Source: Candidatus Aminicenantota bacterium (GTDB lineage Bacteria; Acidobacteriota; Aminicenantia; Aminicenantales; Aminicenantaceae). From it: a stretch of 64,000 nucleotides of DNA. The notes under the pieces were generated by a model. It saw only the letters and a program-made list of their open reading frames with translations. It was not told the DNA's origin and did not search any database. Location: contig WVZL01000001.1 of the NCBI GenBank assembly GCA_011772495.1, positions 1 through 64,000 of the forward strand, in the 5' to 3' direction. The position numbers and the translations under genes were made by a program. Position 1 is the stretch's first letter. Each line of letters starts with the position of its first letter. Below, piece after piece: positions 1-10,800 of the stretch.

Positions 1-149
1 GAGGAGTGGAGATGGTGATGCCTGGGGACAACGTGAATTTGGAGATCGAGTTGATAGCAGATGTGGCGATGGAGAAGGGATTGCGATTTGCGATTCGAGA
101 GGGAGGACGCACGGTCGGAGCCGGCAGCGTCACTGATATCACAGAATAA
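1..149 (+). CDS. tuf: Elongation factor Tu, first copy, C-terminal fragment
   Basis: Only the last 48 codons and the TAA are inside the window; the reading frame begins at base 3. The stretch aligns base for base with 16341-16489 of the complete tuf copy, with four differences (positions 59, 125, 134, 140). All four are third-position synonymous changes, and three lie in the last 25 bases. The encoded residues are the end of EF-Tu domain 3 ([17 protein letters not shown] onward), which with domain 2 contacts aminoacyl-tRNA. Its neighbours are rpmG, tRNA-Trp, secE and nusG, the common bacterial arrangement for a tuf copy ahead of the secE-nusG genes. The 5' part and promoter lie outside the window. 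Confidence 0.97.
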   Translation, partial: GVEMVMPGDNVNLEIELIADVAMEKGLRFAIREGGRTVGAGSVTDITE

Positions 150-182
150 CTGGACTGGGAAGACTATGCCGAGAGAAGGAAG

Positions 183-332
183 ATGAGAGAAATTGTCACC
201 CTCGAGTGCTCAGAGTGCAAAAGAAGGAATTACACGACGACCAGAAACAAAAAGACGAAGACAACCAAGATTGAGCTGAAAAAATACTGCCGCTTTGATA
301 AGAAACACACTCTACATAAAGAAGTGAAGTAA
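183..332 (+). CDS. rpmG: 50S ribosomal protein L33
   Basis: A 49-residue frame from ATG 183 reads [12 protein letters not shown] and ends LHKEVK. It has the L33 size, a basic middle and cysteine pattern: CSEC near residue 9 and a single late Cys at residue 36 in KKYCRFD. The usual second CxxC is therefore reduced to one Cys, so it is neither the fully Zn-binding nor the fully Cys-free form. L33 sits near the E-site of the large subunit. A purine-rich GAAGGAAG lies just before the start. It follows tuf by 33 bases and precedes tRNA-Trp and secE. Confidence 0.93.
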   Translation: MREIVTLECSECKRRNYTTTRNKKTKTTKIELKKYCRFDKKHTLHKEVK

Positions 333-387
333 AACAGCTGGTCCAATTTGCTCAGTCAGGATATATCATAAATTTAAAAGTAAAATA

Positions 388-423
388 AACTCAACAAACT
401 AAATAAGCGAGAGAAACTAGATA
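388..423 (+). repeat. 9-bp tandem repeat tract, locus 1
   Basis: Four consecutive 9-base units (AACTCAACA, AACTAAATA, AGCGAGAGA, AACTAGATA) fill the space between rpmG and tRNA-Trp and run directly into AGGAGGA. The consensus AACTAGAYA recurs at 16511, 24733 and 42791, always on the plus strand in a gene gap. Function unknown. Confidence 0.7.
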
Positions 424-441
424 AGGAGGAAAGAGAAAGAT

Positions 442-518
442 AGGTGAGTAGCTCAATTGGTTAGAGCATCGGTCTCCAAAACCGAAGGTTGCGGGTTCGA
501 GTCCTGCCTCACCTGCCA
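442..518 (+). tRNA. trnW: tRNA-Trp (anticodon CCA)
   Basis: A complete cloverleaf can be folded by eye. The acceptor stem is AGGTGAG (442-448) against CTCACCT (508-514), then G discriminator and encoded CCA (516-518). The anticodon stem TCGGT/ACCGA encloses the loop CTCCAAA with anticodon CCA. The T-arm GCGGG-TTCGAGT-CCTGC carries the TTCGA motif. The gene lies between rpmG and secE, a position held by tRNA-Trp in many bacteria. The CCA end is encoded. Confidence 0.97.
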
Positions 519-584
519 AACACTCTTTTTAGATAGAGATCATTTAAAACACAAGTGAAAGAATAAGAGAGGAAAGCCTAAGAA

Positions 585-797
585 ATGAGTCAGAAGAAAA
601 GATGGTATAAGCGGATTGTTCCTTTTTTGAGAGAGGTGAGAGCTGAACTCAAAAAGGTGACCTGGCCCTCGAGGAATGAAATTTACAGCACAACTCTCAT
701 TGTCATCATAGCGACTTTTTTCTTTGGGTTTTATCTCTATTTTATGGACGTGATCTTTTCTTGGGTCATTTCTCATATAAAGAACTTATTTGGATAG
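585..797 (+). CDS. secE: Preprotein translocase subunit SecE
   Basis: A 70-residue single-span SecE of the short type found outside gamma-proteobacteria. The conserved amphipathic helix is visible (FLREVRAELKKVTWPSRNE, residues about 14-32), followed by one transmembrane helix (about residues 37-60, TTLIVIIATFFFGFYLYFMDVIF). SecE clamps SecY (encoded at 26229) in the inner membrane and is needed for protein export. The ATG at 585 follows AGAGAGGAAAG. The gene is followed after 13 bases by nusG, as expected. Confidence 0.95.
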   Translation: MSQKKRWYKRIVPFLREVRAELKKVTWPSRNEIYSTTLIVIIATFFFGFYLYFMDVIFSWVISHIKNLFG

Positions 798-810
798 GGA
801 TTCATACACA

Positions 811-1341
811 ATGGCAAAAAACTGGTACGTTGTTCATACATATTCAGGATTTGAAAAATTTGTGGCGGAGACCATTCGCCAGAGAGCCTCTGAGCTGCAT
901 ATCGAAGATCAAATCGGTCAGATCATCATACCCACCGAGGATGTGGTCGAAATCAAGGGTGGTAAAAAGGTCGTTTCCACTAAAAGGTCTTATCCGGGGT
1001 ATATTCTGATCGAGATGGAAATGACCGACGAGAACTGGCATATCATTCGTGAGACACCTAAAGTGACTGGTTTCGTAGGTCCAGGAAAGCGGCCTTCCCC
1101 TTTGAACAAAGGAGAAGTCAGCCAGATTGTCGAGCACATGGAGACAACTTCGGAAAAGCCAAAACCGAAGCACTCTTTTGAAAAGGGAGAGGTCGTGCGG
1201 ATCATAGATGGTCCCTTTTTCAATTTCAATGGAGTTGTTGAAGAGGTGAACCAGGAAAGGAATACTTTAAAAGTCATGGTGACAATTTTCGGACGATCAA
1301 CTCCGGTCGAACTCGAATTCTTACAGGTGGAGAAAGTCTAG
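811..1341 (+). CDS. nusG: Transcription termination/antitermination factor NusG
   Basis: A 176-residue protein beginning [17 protein letters not shown], the standard NusG start, with the NGN domain in the first 110 residues (ending near the [13 protein letters not shown] loop) and a C-terminal KOW domain ([18 protein letters not shown]). NusG binds the RNA polymerase clamp helices and couples transcription to Rho or ribosomes. I chose ATG 811 rather than the upstream TTG at 790 because the homology begins at MAKNW and AGGGA lies about ten bases ahead. It sits between secE and rplK. Confidence 0.95.
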   Translation: MAKNWYVVHTYSGFEKFVAETIRQRASELHIEDQIGQIIIPTEDVVEIKGGKKVVSTKRSYPGYILIEMEMTDENWHIIRETPKVTGFVGPGKRPSPLNKGEVSQIVEHMETTSEKPKPKHSFEKGEVVRIIDGPFFNFNGVVEEVNQERNTLKVMVTIFGRSTPVELEFLQVEKV

Positions 1342-1349
1342 GAGGAAAA

Positions 1350-1781
1350 ATGGCCAAGGAAGTCGTAGCCAAGATCAAACTTCAAATCGTGGCCGGACAA
1401 GCCAGCCCCGCACCCCCTGTGGGGCCTGCTTTAGGTCAGCATAATGTCAATATCATGGATTTTGTTCGGGCCTTTAATGAAAAAACAAGCAAGATGGAAG
1501 AAGGGACCGTAATTCCGGTGGTCATAACTGTGTTCAAAGACCGCAGCTTCAATTTCATTACTAAAACTCCTCCTGCTTCCTATCTCTTGAAGAAAGCAGC
1601 TGGAATAGCCAAAGGCTCAGGAGAGCCCAACAAAGAAAAAGTGGGGCAAATTACCCCCAGACAGATTGAAGAGATTGCCAAGGTAAAGATGACTGATTTA
1701 AATGCCTATGATTTGGAGGCAGCCAAAAAAATCATCGAGGGCACAGCCAAAAACATGGGACTGGAGATTGTCGGTGTCTAA
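1350..1781 (+). CDS. rplK: 50S ribosomal protein L11
   Basis: A 143-residue L11. The N-terminal domain carries the proline-rich [17 protein letters not shown] segment (about residues 22-39) that forms the hinge of the GTPase-associated centre. The C-terminal domain binds the thiostrepton loop of 23S rRNA. TAGGAGG lies ideally ahead of ATG 1350. Its last codons overlap the start of rplA by eight bases, which suggests translational coupling of L11 and L1. Confidence 0.96.
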   Translation: MAKEVVAKIKLQIVAGQASPAPPVGPALGQHNVNIMDFVRAFNEKTSKMEEGTVIPVVITVFKDRSFNFITKTPPASYLLKKAAGIAKGSGEPNKEKVGQITPRQIEEIAKVKMTDLNAYDLEAAKKIIEGTAKNMGLEIVGV

Positions 1782-2469
1782 ACGAGGAAAAAATTATCAT
1801 AAAGCAGATGAGCTGAGAAGAAGCCAAGAGGAATACTCTTTAGAGGATGCTGTCGGTCTTCTTAAAAAACTCAGCTATGCAAAATTTGATGAATCGGTGG
1901 ACATTTCCCTTTGCTTAGGAGTGAACCCGAAGCAATCCGATCAGATGGTGAGGGGAACAGTCATACTTCCCCATGGTACGGGAAAGAAGAAGAAGGTATG
2001 TGTCATTGCTGCTGGTGAGAAGATCAAAGAGGCCGAGGAAGCCGGAGCTGACCATGTCGGAGGAGAGGAATTGATCGAAAAAATATCGAAAGGCTGGATT
2101 GATTTTGATGTCGTCATCGCCACACCTGATGTGATGAAGGGAGTGAGTAAGCTGGGGCGCATTCTGGGGACAAAGGGGCTGATGCCTAATCCCAAGGCAG
2201 GAACAGTGACATTCGAAGTGAAAAAAGCAGTTGAAGAAACCAAAGCCGGACGAATGGAGTTTAGGATTGATAAGACATCCATCATCAATGCCTCGGTAGG
2301 CAGAGTTTCCTTTACAGAGGATAAGTTGCGGGATAATATCAGCTCTTTTATCCAAGCTGTTGTCCAGGCCAAACCTCCTGCCGCGAAGGGCAAATACATC
2401 AAGAGTCTGCATCTTTCTTCCACCATGGGGCCTTCCTTAAGGCTTTCCGAGGCAGTTTTGGAGAAATAA
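1774..2469 (+). CDS. rplA: 50S ribosomal protein L1
   Basis: L1 forms the mobile L1 stalk at the E-site and in many bacteria represses its own L11-L1 message. The frame is open upstream inside rplK, but the protein should start at GTG 1774 ([13 protein letters not shown]), giving 231 residues, the normal L1 length, with GGAG eight bases ahead. Typical motifs are KPNP-like [11 protein letters not shown] and ATPDVM. It overlaps the rplK stop by eight bases. Confidence 0.95.
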   Translation: MSKRGKNYHKADELRRSQEEYSLEDAVGLLKKLSYAKFDESVDISLCLGVNPKQSDQMVRGTVILPHGTGKKKKVCVIAAGEKIKEAEEAGADHVGGEELIEKISKGWIDFDVVIATPDVMKGVSKLGRILGTKGLMPNPKAGTVTFEVKKAVEETKAGRMEFRIDKTSIINASVGRVSFTEDKLRDNISSFIQAVVQAKPPAAKGKYIKSLHLSSTMGPSLRLSEAVLEK

Positions 2470-2482
2470 AGGAGAAAAGAAG

Positions 2483-2995
2483 TTGAGACGCGAAGAGAAA
2501 GAAAAATTCGTCCAGGACTTATCCGACACTCTTGGGAAAATAGACAATTTCTATTTGGTGGACTTCAAGGGAATAACAGTATCCCAGTCTACAGAGCTGA
2601 GGAAGTTAATGCGGGAAAATTCTTATTCTTTCCAGGTAGTAAAGAATCGACTTGCTCTCAGAGTGGTCAAACACAATTATCCCGAGAGCTTGAGCCAGTG
2701 TTTTGAAGGTCCTACCGCACTAGCTTTTGCCCCTCAAGACCCAGTCGGCTTAGCCCGCCTTTTAAAGGACTTTTCGGAGCAGAATAATGTTTTGGCTGTC
2801 AAGGGAGGAATATTAGAAGGACAATTCATGGCTCCCGAGAAATTCAATGAAATCGCCAGATTAACTTCAAGAGAAGATTTATTAAGTAAAATGGCTTATT
2901 TAATGACTTTCCCGATGTTAAGGTTAGTAAGGACATGGCAAGCTCCCTTATTAAGCCTAGGCAGCGTATGGAGTCAATTAAAAGAAAAAAAATAG
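2483..2995 (+). CDS. rplJ: 50S ribosomal protein L10
   Basis: A 170-residue L10 starting at TTG 2483 with AAAGGAGAA just ahead. The N-terminal part ([23 protein letters not shown]...VVKNRLALR) anchors to 23S rRNA; the C-terminal helix carries the L7/L12 dimers. The gap to rplA is only 13 bases, so the structured L10 leader that precedes rplJ in many bacteria has no room here. Any autoregulation must use another site. It is followed by rplL. Confidence 0.95.
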   Translation: MRREEKEKFVQDLSDTLGKIDNFYLVDFKGITVSQSTELRKLMRENSYSFQVVKNRLALRVVKHNYPESLSQCFEGPTALAFAPQDPVGLARLLKDFSEQNNVLAVKGGILEGQFMAPEKFNEIARLTSREDLLSKMAYLMTFPMLRLVRTWQAPLLSLGSVWSQLKEKK

Positions 2996-3009
2996 AGTTG
3001 GAGGTAAAA

Positions 3010-3555
3010 ATGCCCAAAGCACAAACAAAAGAAACTCAACCGAAAGTAACAAAAAAAGAATCTCAGCCCAAGGAGGATCAAGCTAAAAAAGCCCAAGCTC
3101 AAGAGGCTCAGGCAAAAGAAGCTCCACCAGAGGCTAAAGAGGCTCCCAAGGCAAAGAAAGAAGGAACAAAATTGTCGAAAGAAGAATTCTTCAATCACTT
3201 GGATAATTTGACTGTTTTGGAGTTGGCAGACTACATCAAGGAATTTGAAGAGAGGTATGGTGTCAGCGCGGCAGCTGTCGCTGCTCCAGTGGCGGCTTCC
3301 GGAGTTGCAGCTCCCCAAGGAGAGGCTAAAGCTGAAGAGGAGAAAGTAGAATTCAACGTCGTCTTGAAGAGCGTCGGAGACAAAAAGATAAACGTGATTA
3401 AAACAGTCAGAGAAGTGACGAGTCTGGGACTAAAAGAAGCCAAGGATTTGGTGGACAGTGCTCCTAAGCCTGTAAAAGAAGGAGTATCTAAGGAAGAAGC
3501 AGAAGAGATAAAAGGAAAATTTGAAGCGGTTGGAGCTGTCGTAGAGTTGCAATAA
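3010..3555 (+). CDS. rplL: 50S ribosomal protein L7/L12 with a 53-residue N-terminal extension
   Basis: From ATG 3010 (TTGGAGG six bases ahead) the protein is 181 residues, against about 120-128 for ordinary L7/L12. Residues 1-53 are a low-complexity Lys/Glu/Gln/Ala/Pro tract. The canonical dimerisation domain follows ([20 protein letters not shown], from residue 54), then the Ala-rich hinge and a normal C-terminal domain that recruits translational GTPases. An internal TTG at 3172 (residue 55), preceded by AAGGAA, would give a normal-length L7/L12 of 127 residues, so two forms are possible. The N-terminal domain binds L10, so the extension would sit at the base of the stalk. Confidence 0.93.
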   Translation: MPKAQTKETQPKVTKKESQPKEDQAKKAQAQEAQAKEAPPEAKEAPKAKKEGTKLSKEEFFNHLDNLTVLELADYIKEFEERYGVSAAAVAAPVAASGVAAPQGEAKAEEEKVEFNVVLKSVGDKKINVIKTVREVTSLGLKEAKDLVDSAPKPVKEGVSKEEAEEIKGKFEAVGAVVELQ

Positions 3556-3569
3556 ATTTTAATTTTAAG

Positions 3570-3587
3570 GTCATTTATATAAATGAC
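3570..3587. promoter_or_regulatory. Perfect 18-bp palindrome between rplL and rpoB
   Basis: GTCATTTATATAAATGAC reads the same on both strands, lies 14 bases after the rplL stop and 29 before the rpoB start. As RNA it could form a weak A/U-rich hairpin of seven pairs. In E. coli this junction carries an attenuator and an RNase III processing site. A similar role here is inference only; no U-run follows. Confidence 0.45.
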
Positions 3588-3616
3588 TAAAAATTCTTAA
3601 AAGAGAGAGTGCAGGA

Positions 3617-6600
3617 ATGCTTGATAAACCAAAAAATGTTTACCGCCACCGAGAGGACTTCTCTAAAATAAAAACCATTTTTCCTATGCCTGACCTTCTG
3701 GAAATCCAGAAGAAGTTCTATTCTGATTTTCTCCAGATGGAAATGCTGCCCGAGGAGAGAAAAGATATCGGGCTTCAATCCGCCTTTAAAGATGTCTTTC
3801 CCGTTTCGGATTTTAAAGAAACCACTGAGCTAGACTTCATAAGTTACTCTATAGGGAATTGGGAGTGTAAATGTGGACGTCTCAAAGGTGTTGAAAACTC
3901 TCGCGCTCGATGCAATGGATGCGGAACGTTATTGCCTTCGGATACAGAGCTGACCGAGAAAGAGATCTGCCCCTTCTGCGGGACGATGAAGAAAATAGAG
4001 ATTCCGCTGTGCGATCATTGTGGAGATAGAGTCCAGTTAAAGATGAAATACAGTCCTTACGAGTGTATCCAAAAGGGTTACACTTATGCTGTTCCCTTGA
4101 GAATCAAAGTCCGTCTCATCTGCTGGGAAAAAGACGCGGTGACCAAAGCCAAAAGACTGAAGCACATTAAAGAACAAGAAGTTTATTTTGGTGAAATTCC
4201 TTTGATGACGGCTAAAGGAACTTTTATCTTTAACGGCATAGAAAGAGTCGTAGTGAGTCAGCTACAGCGGTCAGCCGGAGTCTTTTTTAGACAGGGTGAA
4301 GGTAAAGGATTCTATGTGGCTAAGATCATACCCTACCGAGGAGCATGGGTTGAGTTTGAGTATGATGGCAAGAACATTTTGTATGTCCGCTTAGATAGGA
4401 AAAAGAAGTTCCTGGCCACAGTTTTTCTCAGGGCTCTGGGGTTTGGCTCGGATGAAGAAATCCTTCGTCTATTCTATGATGTTTATAAGATTTTTCCTGA
4501 AAAAGGGAAGTTCTACTGGGAGCTTTCGGAAGGGATCGTTGGCAAGACTATAAGTGAGGACATTATTGATCCAAAATCCAAAAAAACTATCTTTCAAGCC
4601 AAAAAAAAGCTCACTCCTGAAGTCTATCAAAAGCTTATCGAGCTTAAGATTCATAAGATCCCGGTGGCTAAGAAAGAATTGATAGGAGCTTACGCTCTCT
4701 CATCTATAAAAGATTCATTTAAAGCCAACGAAGAGATAAGTGAAGCTCAGTTGCAGGAGCTTTCCAATCTCAAGGACCCGTACGAGGTCTTCTTTCCAGG
4801 AAAGGCTAAGATTGGTAGTATCATCGGCGATACCTTGAAAAAAGATTTGCGCAAGGATACAAACCAGGCTTTGGCCGAGATCTACCGGAAGTTGAGGCCA
4901 GGTGAGCCTCACACTATGGAAAGCGCCCATAACTTATTCCATAATCTCTTTTTTAATCCCCAGAAGTACAATTTCTCCCGTATCGGACGCCTGAAGATGA
5001 ATATCAAATTAGATCTTGATACGTCTTTAGAAGAGAAGGTCTTATCTCCACTGGATTATATCGAGGTTATCAAATATTTGCTCCGTTTGCGGGCGGGAGA
5101 AGGCATTGTGGACGATATAGATCATCTAGGTAATAGGCGAGTTCGTTCGGTAGGAGAGCTGGTGGAAAATGCCTTTCGGATCGGATTAACACGGATGGAG
5201 AGGACAATTAAAGAGAAAATGACAGTGGCTGCAGATCTGGCTTCGGCCATGCCTCAAGACCTGATCAACTCCAAACCTGTGATTGCTGCCTTGAAGGAAT
5301 TTTATGGAAGTTCCCAGTTGTCCCAATTCATGGACCAGATAAATACTCTCGCCGAAGTGACTCACAAGAGAAGGCTGAGCGCACTCGGACCAGGCGGCCT
5401 GAGTAGAGAAAGAGCCGGTTTTGAAGTCCGAGATATTCAAGCTTCCCACTATGGAAGAATTTGTCCTATCGAAACTCCTGAAGGCCCCAACATTGGGTTG
5501 ATCTCCTCTTTGAGCTGTTATGCACGAGTTAATGAATTTGGCTTTGTTGAGACTCCGTACAGGAAGGTAAAGAATGGAAGAATATTCGATTATGTAAAGA
5601 TCCTCCATCCTGGAAGCAGTTCCTTTAAAGTCGGAGAAATCGTCGGGAAAGACACAATTGAAAAGGAAATTAGAAATTTAAAGAAAAGCAAGAATAAACA
5701 TCTCCCCCTGTTTGAACCGCACTGTTTTTACCTCACGGCTTGGGAAGAAGAAAAGCATAATATTGCTCAAGCCAATGCCAGAGTGGATGAGAAAGGTAAC
5801 TTCCTTGATGAAATTGTGAATGCCAGACGAGGTGGGGATTTCAAGCTTATCCCAAGAGACCAACTCGATTACATCGATGTTTCTCCCAAACAGCTCGTTT
5901 CACTCTCTGCTTCTTTAATTCCTTTCTTGGAGCATGATGATGCCAACCGAGCTCTCATGGGATCAAACATGCAGAGGCAGGCTGTTCCTCTTCTGCGGCC
6001 TGAAGCGCCTCTAGTAGGAACAGGGATAGAGCATATTCTAGTCAAAGGTTCAGGGGATGTCATCGTCTGCAGGAGGGCAGGCGTCGTTGAATTTGTCGAT
6101 GCTGAGAGGATACTGATCCGTGTAGATGAAAAAGAGACAGCCAAGGAGCATGAAGTCGGCACTGATCTTTATTTATTAACTAAATTTTTAAGGACCAATC
6201 AGAATACATGTATCAATCTCAGACCTATTGTCAGGAAGGGAGATAGAGTTGAAAAAGACCAAATTCTTGCCGACAGCTCTTGTACAGACAAAGGTGAATT
6301 ATCTCTCGGTCGGAATGTTTTGTGTGCCTTTATGCCTTGGAGGGGTTATAACTTTGAGGATGCGATCATTGTCAGTGAAAGGCTCATAAAGGAAGATATT
6401 TTTACTTCCATACATATCGTCGAAGAGACTATTGAAGCCCGCGATACCAAACTAGGTCCAGAGGAAATCACTCGAGATATTCCCAATGTCCCTGAGAATC
6501 TCCTCCGGAATCTTGATGAAAACGGGATAGTAAGGATCGGAGCTCAGGTGAAATCCGGGGATATTTTAGTCGGAAAAGTGGCTCCGAAGGGAGAAACCCA

Positions 6601-7897
6601 ATTATCTCCTGAAGAAAAACTTCTCAAAGCCATATTCGGGGAGAAGGCTCTGGATGTCAAGGATGCATCTTTGTATTGTTCCCCAGGAGTTGAAGGAACG
6701 GTGATTGACGTGCGGATTTTTTCTCGAAGAGGAAGTGAGAAAGGTCCTCGGGCTAAAGCCTTAGAAAGAGATGAAGTCGCCAAGATGAAGCGGAACCTGG
6801 ATGATGAAATAAGCATCCTCGAGGGAGAACAGTGGAGAAAGAAGATAGGCTTTCTTAAGGGAGAGACTTTAGATAAAGAACACCAGAATAAGAAAATAGC
6901 GCTGAAGAAGGGCACCAAATTGAGCGAAAAAATTCTAAGCGAGTTGAATCCTGAGGATTTCTCTAAATTGAAATTTAAAGCGAACGTTGCGCGGGATAAT
7001 AAGATCAAGGATGTCGAAAAAAAGGTCAAGCGCCAGATTGAGGCTCTTAAAGCTATTTTCAAAGAAAAAGTGGAAGCTTTAAGAAAAGGCGATGAGTTGG
7101 CTCCAGGGGTGATTCAATCCATAAAAGTTTTCATTGCCATGAAAAGAAAACTTTCTGTTGGAGACAAGGTTTCTGGTCGACATGGTAATAAAGGTATCGT
7201 CGCTAAAATTGTTCCCGATGAAGACATGCCTCGCTTGCCTGATGGAACTCCGGTAGAGATAGTTTTGAATCCCTTGGGCGTTCCCTCAAGGATGAATGTA
7301 GGCCAGATTCTGGAGACGCATCTAGGCTGGGCAGCAAGGAAGCTCAATCTCTGGATTTCCACTCCCGTGTTCAACGGGATAAATGAAATGGAAATAAAGG
7401 AACTTATGGAAAAATCAGATTTGCCCACTTCAGGGAAAGTTCCCCTTTATGATGGGATTACAGGAGAGCTCCTGGATCAGGAAGTTACGGTGGGCTTCAT
7501 ATACATAATGAAACTCTATCATCTTGTTGATGATAAAATTCATGCCCGTTCTACTGGTCCTTATTCTTTGATAACTCAGCAGCCATTGGGAGGAAAAGCT
7601 CAGTTTGGAGGGCAGCGCTTTGGAGAAATGGAAGTTTGGGCTCTGGAGGCCTATGGAGCTGCCTATACTCTTCAAGAGCTACTGACTGCCAAGTCGGATG
7701 ATGTAGAAGGCCGAGCAAAAATATATGAAGTCATAGTCAAGGGAGATTTAGATTTTAGTCCGGGAATTCCGGAATCTGTGAATGTGCTCATCCGGGAGCT
7801 TCAAAGTCTGTGTTTGAATGTAGAGTTAGAAAAGGCAGAGAAAGAAGAAATTCTTCCCTGGGGAATCGATGTGCCCCAAATTTCAGAAGGAGAGTAA
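3617..7897 (+). CDS. rpoB: DNA-directed RNA polymerase subunit beta with a cysteine-rich insertion
   Basis: A 1426-residue beta subunit with all usual blocks: the Rif region [20 protein letters not shown] (residues 565-584), [29 protein letters not shown] and the C-terminal [18 protein letters not shown]. Residues equivalent to E. coli D516, H526 and S531 are D573, H583 and S588, so no common rifampicin-resistance change is seen. Between the N-terminal segment ending [10 protein letters not shown] and the conserved [14 protein letters not shown], about 60 residues are inserted with four cysteine pairs (84/86, 99/102, 118/121, 132/135), resembling two zinc ribbons. Start ATG 3617 follows GAGAGAG. 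It is followed two bases later by rpoC. Confidence 0.97.
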   Translation: MLDKPKNVYRHREDFSKIKTIFPMPDLLEIQKKFYSDFLQMEMLPEERKDIGLQSAFKDVFPVSDFKETTELDFISYSIGNWECKCGRLKGVENSRARCNGCGTLLPSDTELTEKEICPFCGTMKKIEIPLCDHCGDRVQLKMKYSPYECIQKGYTYAVPLRIKVRLICWEKDAVTKAKRLKHIKEQEVYFGEIPLMTAKGTFIFNGIERVVVSQLQRSAGVFFRQGEGKGFYVAKIIPYRGAWVEFEYDGKNILYVRLDRKKKFLATVFLRALGFGSDEEILRLFYDVYKIFPEKGKFYWELSEGIVGKTISEDIIDPKSKKTIFQAKKKLTPEVYQKLIELKIHKIPVAKKELIGAYALSSIKDSFKANEEISEAQLQELSNLKDPYEVFFPGKAKIGSIIGDTLKKDLRKDTNQALAEIYRKLRPGEPHTMESAHNLFHNLFFNPQKYNFSRIGRLKMNIKLDLDTSLEEKVLSPLDYIEVIKYLLRLRAGEGIVDDIDHLGNRRVRSVGELVENAFRIGLTRMERTIKEKMTVAADLASAMPQDLINSKPVIAALKEFYGSSQLSQFMDQINTLAEVTHKRRLSALGPGGLSRERAGFEVRDIQASHYGRICPIETPEGPNIGLISSLSCYARVNEFGFVETPYRKVKNGRIFDYVKILHPGSSSFKVGEIVGKDTIEKEIRNLKKSKNKHLPLFEPHCFYLTAWEEEKHNIAQANARVDEKGNFLDEIVNARRGGDFKLIPRDQLDYIDVSPKQLVSLSASLIPFLEHDDANRALMGSNMQRQAVPLLRPEAPLVGTGIEHILVKGSGDVIVCRRAGVVEFVDAERILIRVDEKETAKEHEVGTDLYLLTKFLRTNQNTCINLRPIVRKGDRVEKDQILADSSCTDKGELSLGRNVLCAFMPWRGYNFEDAIIVSERLIKEDIFTSIHIVEETIEARDTKLGPEEITRDIPNVPENLLRNLDENGIVRIGAQVKSGDILVGKVAPKGETQLSPEEKLLKAIFGEKALDVKDASLYCSPGVEGTVIDVRIFSRRGSEKGPRAKALERDEVAKMKRNLDDEISILEGEQWRKKIGFLKGETLDKEHQNKKIALKKGTKLSEKILSELNPEDFSKLKFKANVARDNKIKDVEKKVKRQIEALKAIFKEKVEALRKGDELAPGVIQSIKVFIAMKRKLSVGDKVSGRHGNKGIVAKIVPDEDMPRLPDGTPVEIVLNPLGVPSRMNVGQILETHLGWAARKLNLWISTPVFNGINEMEIKELMEKSDLPTSGKVPLYDGITGELLDQEVTVGFIYIMKLYHLVDDKIHARSTGPYSLITQQPLGGKAQFGGQRFGEMEVWALEAYGAAYTLQELLTAKSDDVEGRAKIYEVIVKGDLDFSPGIPESVNVLIRELQSLCLNVELEKAEKEEILPWGIDVPQISEGE

Positions 7898-7899
7898 TC

Positions 7900-10800
7900 A
7901 TGGAAACAAGGCAAGCCATTGGAGGAAAACCAAAGGTCGACTTCGACCGGGTGAGGATCAGCATCGCCTCTCCTGAGAAGATAAAGAGCTGGTCCTGGGG
8001 GGAAGTCACTAAACCAGAAACGATTAACTACCGCACTTTTAAGCCAGAGAAAGATGGACTTTTCTGTGCCAAAATATTTGGGCCAATAAATGATTACGAA
8101 TGCCTTTGTGGAAAATACAAAAGGATGAAGTACCGTGGTATTATCTGTGAACGCTGCGGAGTCGAAGTCACAAAATCCAAGGTTCGCCGGGAGCGAATGG
8201 GGCATATCCTTTTAGCTTCCCCCGTGGCTCATATTTGGTTCTTCAAAGGAACGCCGAGTCGAATCGGACTTGTTTTGGACCTCTCCATCAAAGACCTGGA
8301 GAAAGTCCTGTATTTCGAATCTTATATCGTATTAGCTCCTGGAGAAACCCCCTTGAGAGAAAAACAGCTTCTTAACGATGAAGAGTATAAGGAGGCTCAA
8401 GAGAAATACGGTGATAAATTTCAGGCTTCAATCGGAGCTGAAGCAATCAACGTGCTGCTGGAACGGATAGACATCAACAAGGAAGCCGATAAGCTGAGAA
8501 AATTAATGAAAAAAGAGACTTCCCAACAGAGGAAGCTGCGTTATGCTAAGAGGCTCCGAGTTTTCAAAGCTCTAAAAAAATCTGGAAACCGCCCGGATTG
8601 GATGATCCTCGATGTCATTCCTGTTATTCCTCCTGATCTCAGGCCATTAGTGCGTCTGGATGGAGGGCGTTTTGCTACTTCTGACTTGAATGATCTTTAT
8701 CGAAGGGTCATCAACCGAAACAACCGCTTGAAAAAACTCATCGAGCTCAAAGCCCCTGAGCTAATTATCCGAAATGAGAAGAGGATGCTCCAGGAAGCCG
8801 TCGACGCTCTTTTTGACAACGGAAAACGAGGTCGCGTTCATCTTGGAGCTAACCGCAGACCCCTGAAATCATTGAGCGAAGCTCTTAGAGGAAAGCAAGG
8901 TCGCTTCCGTCAGAATCTGTTAGGAAAGCGGGTCGATTATTCAGGGAGGTCGGTTATTGTCGTCGGTCCAGAACTCAAGCTTAATCAGTGCGGGCTTCCC
9001 AAGAAAATGGCTTTAGAACTGTTTAAACCCTTCATTTTCCATAAGTTAGAAAAAGAAGGCTTGGTGCCCAGTGTTAAAATCGCTCGTGAATGGCACGAGC
9101 AGGAAAGACCAGAAGTCTGGGATTATCTGGAGGAAGTTGTCAAAGAGCATCCCATTTTATTGAACCGAGCCCCTACACTCCATAGATTGGGAATTCAAGC
9201 TTTTGAGCCAGTTCTCGTAGAGGGAAAAGCCATTCAGATTCATCCTTTGGTCTGCGCAGCTTTTAATGCTGATTTTGATGGTGACCAGATGGCTGTTCAT
9301 ATTCCTCTCTCTGTAGAAGCCCAAGTAGAAACTCAGGCCCTGATGCTTTCCACGAATAATATTCTCTCCCCCGCCCACGGAAGACCCTTAGCTATTCCCA
9401 GTCAGGATATGGTATTAGGGTGTTATTATCTCACCCTAGAGAAAAGGGGGGAAAAGGGAGAAGGAAGAATTTTTGCCACTTTCGATGAAGCCTTACTGGC
9501 CTCAGAAAGCAAAGAGATTTCCCTTCATGCCCGAATCAAGGTCAGGTTCAGTGGAATTCTTATGAATTTGTCTACCTATTATGACGACCAAGCTGTAATG
9601 TCCTGTCCGGTCTCGAAAATTCAGAACAAAATTATCGAGACCACACCTGGGCGTATCGTCTTTAATCAAATCCTTCCCGAGGGAGTTCCCTTTATCAATG
9701 GAATGCTCAGAAAGAAGGGTATCGAGAATTTAGTTTTTTACACCTATTTGAGAGAAGGTTTGCCTCCAACAATTGAAATGCTGGACAAGATGAAAGAGGT
9801 CGGCTTTAACCAGGCCACTCAAGCCGGTTTTTCCCTCGGGATCAATGATTTTATCATCCCCAAGGAGAAAGAAACCCTAGTCGAGAAAGCCCAAAAAGAA
9901 GTCAGAAGAATTGAAAACTTATACCGAGAGGGGACAATCTCGGCAGGTGAACGGTTCAATCGAGTGGTCGAAATTTGGGGTTCAGTTACGGATAAAGTCT
10001 CGAATGCGATGTTCGAGGAGATGAAAAGGCTGAGTTTTGAAGAGAAACAGCTGAATCCTTTGTTTGTCATGGCTGATTCTGGTTCCCGAGGCAACAAGCA
10101 GCAGATCCGACAACTAGCTGGGATGAGAGGCTTGATGAGCAAGCCTTCTGGTGAGATTATAGAAACGCCTATTGTCTCTAACCTGAGAGAGGGGCTGAAC
10201 GTACTTCAATATTTTATTTCCACTCATGGAGCGAGGAAGGGCTTAGCTGATACGGCCCTAAAGACTGCCAATTCAGGCTACTTGACCCGTAAGCTAGTCG
10301 ATGTTTCTCAAGAAGTCATTGTTGATGAGCATGATTGCGGGACCTTGAAAGGAATTAACGTATCTGCCATTGTCGAGAATGCAGAGATCATAGAGCCCTT
10401 TGAAGACAGGCTAATTGGTCGTATTTCTCTGGAAAGAGTTCTTCACCCTGACACCAACAAAGTTTTGGTGGATACTAACCAAGAAATTACCGAGGAAGTG
10501 GCTAAAGAATTCCAGAATGTTGGTATTGAAAGGGCCAAGATACGTTCGGTCCTCACCTGTGAATCCAAGAGAGGCGTCTGTCAGCTTTGTTACGGGCGTG
10601 ATATGCCTAGCGGCAAACTTGTAGATCTGGGCGAAGCAACCGGGATTATTGCGGCTCAATCCATCGGGGAGCCGGGGACGCAGCTCACCATGAGGACCTT
10701 CCATATTGGCGGGATCGCCATGAGAGGAGCAGAGAAATCTAAGCTCGAATCTAATAATGATGGGATCATTAAATTCCACAACCTCAAGACTGTTTCTAAC

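Noticed and set aside
1702-1773. A longer L1 protein starting inside rplK
   Set aside because: The frame is open there, but the residues do not match L1, while GTG 1774 gives the family start and length.
2470-2482. An L10 leader regulating rplJL
   Set aside because: The rplA-rplJ gap is 13 bases, so there is no room for the usual structured leader.
3617-7897. An intein or split in the unusually long rpoB
   Set aside because: No intein motifs interrupt conserved blocks; the extra length is explained by the cysteine-rich N-terminal insertion and normal lineage variation.
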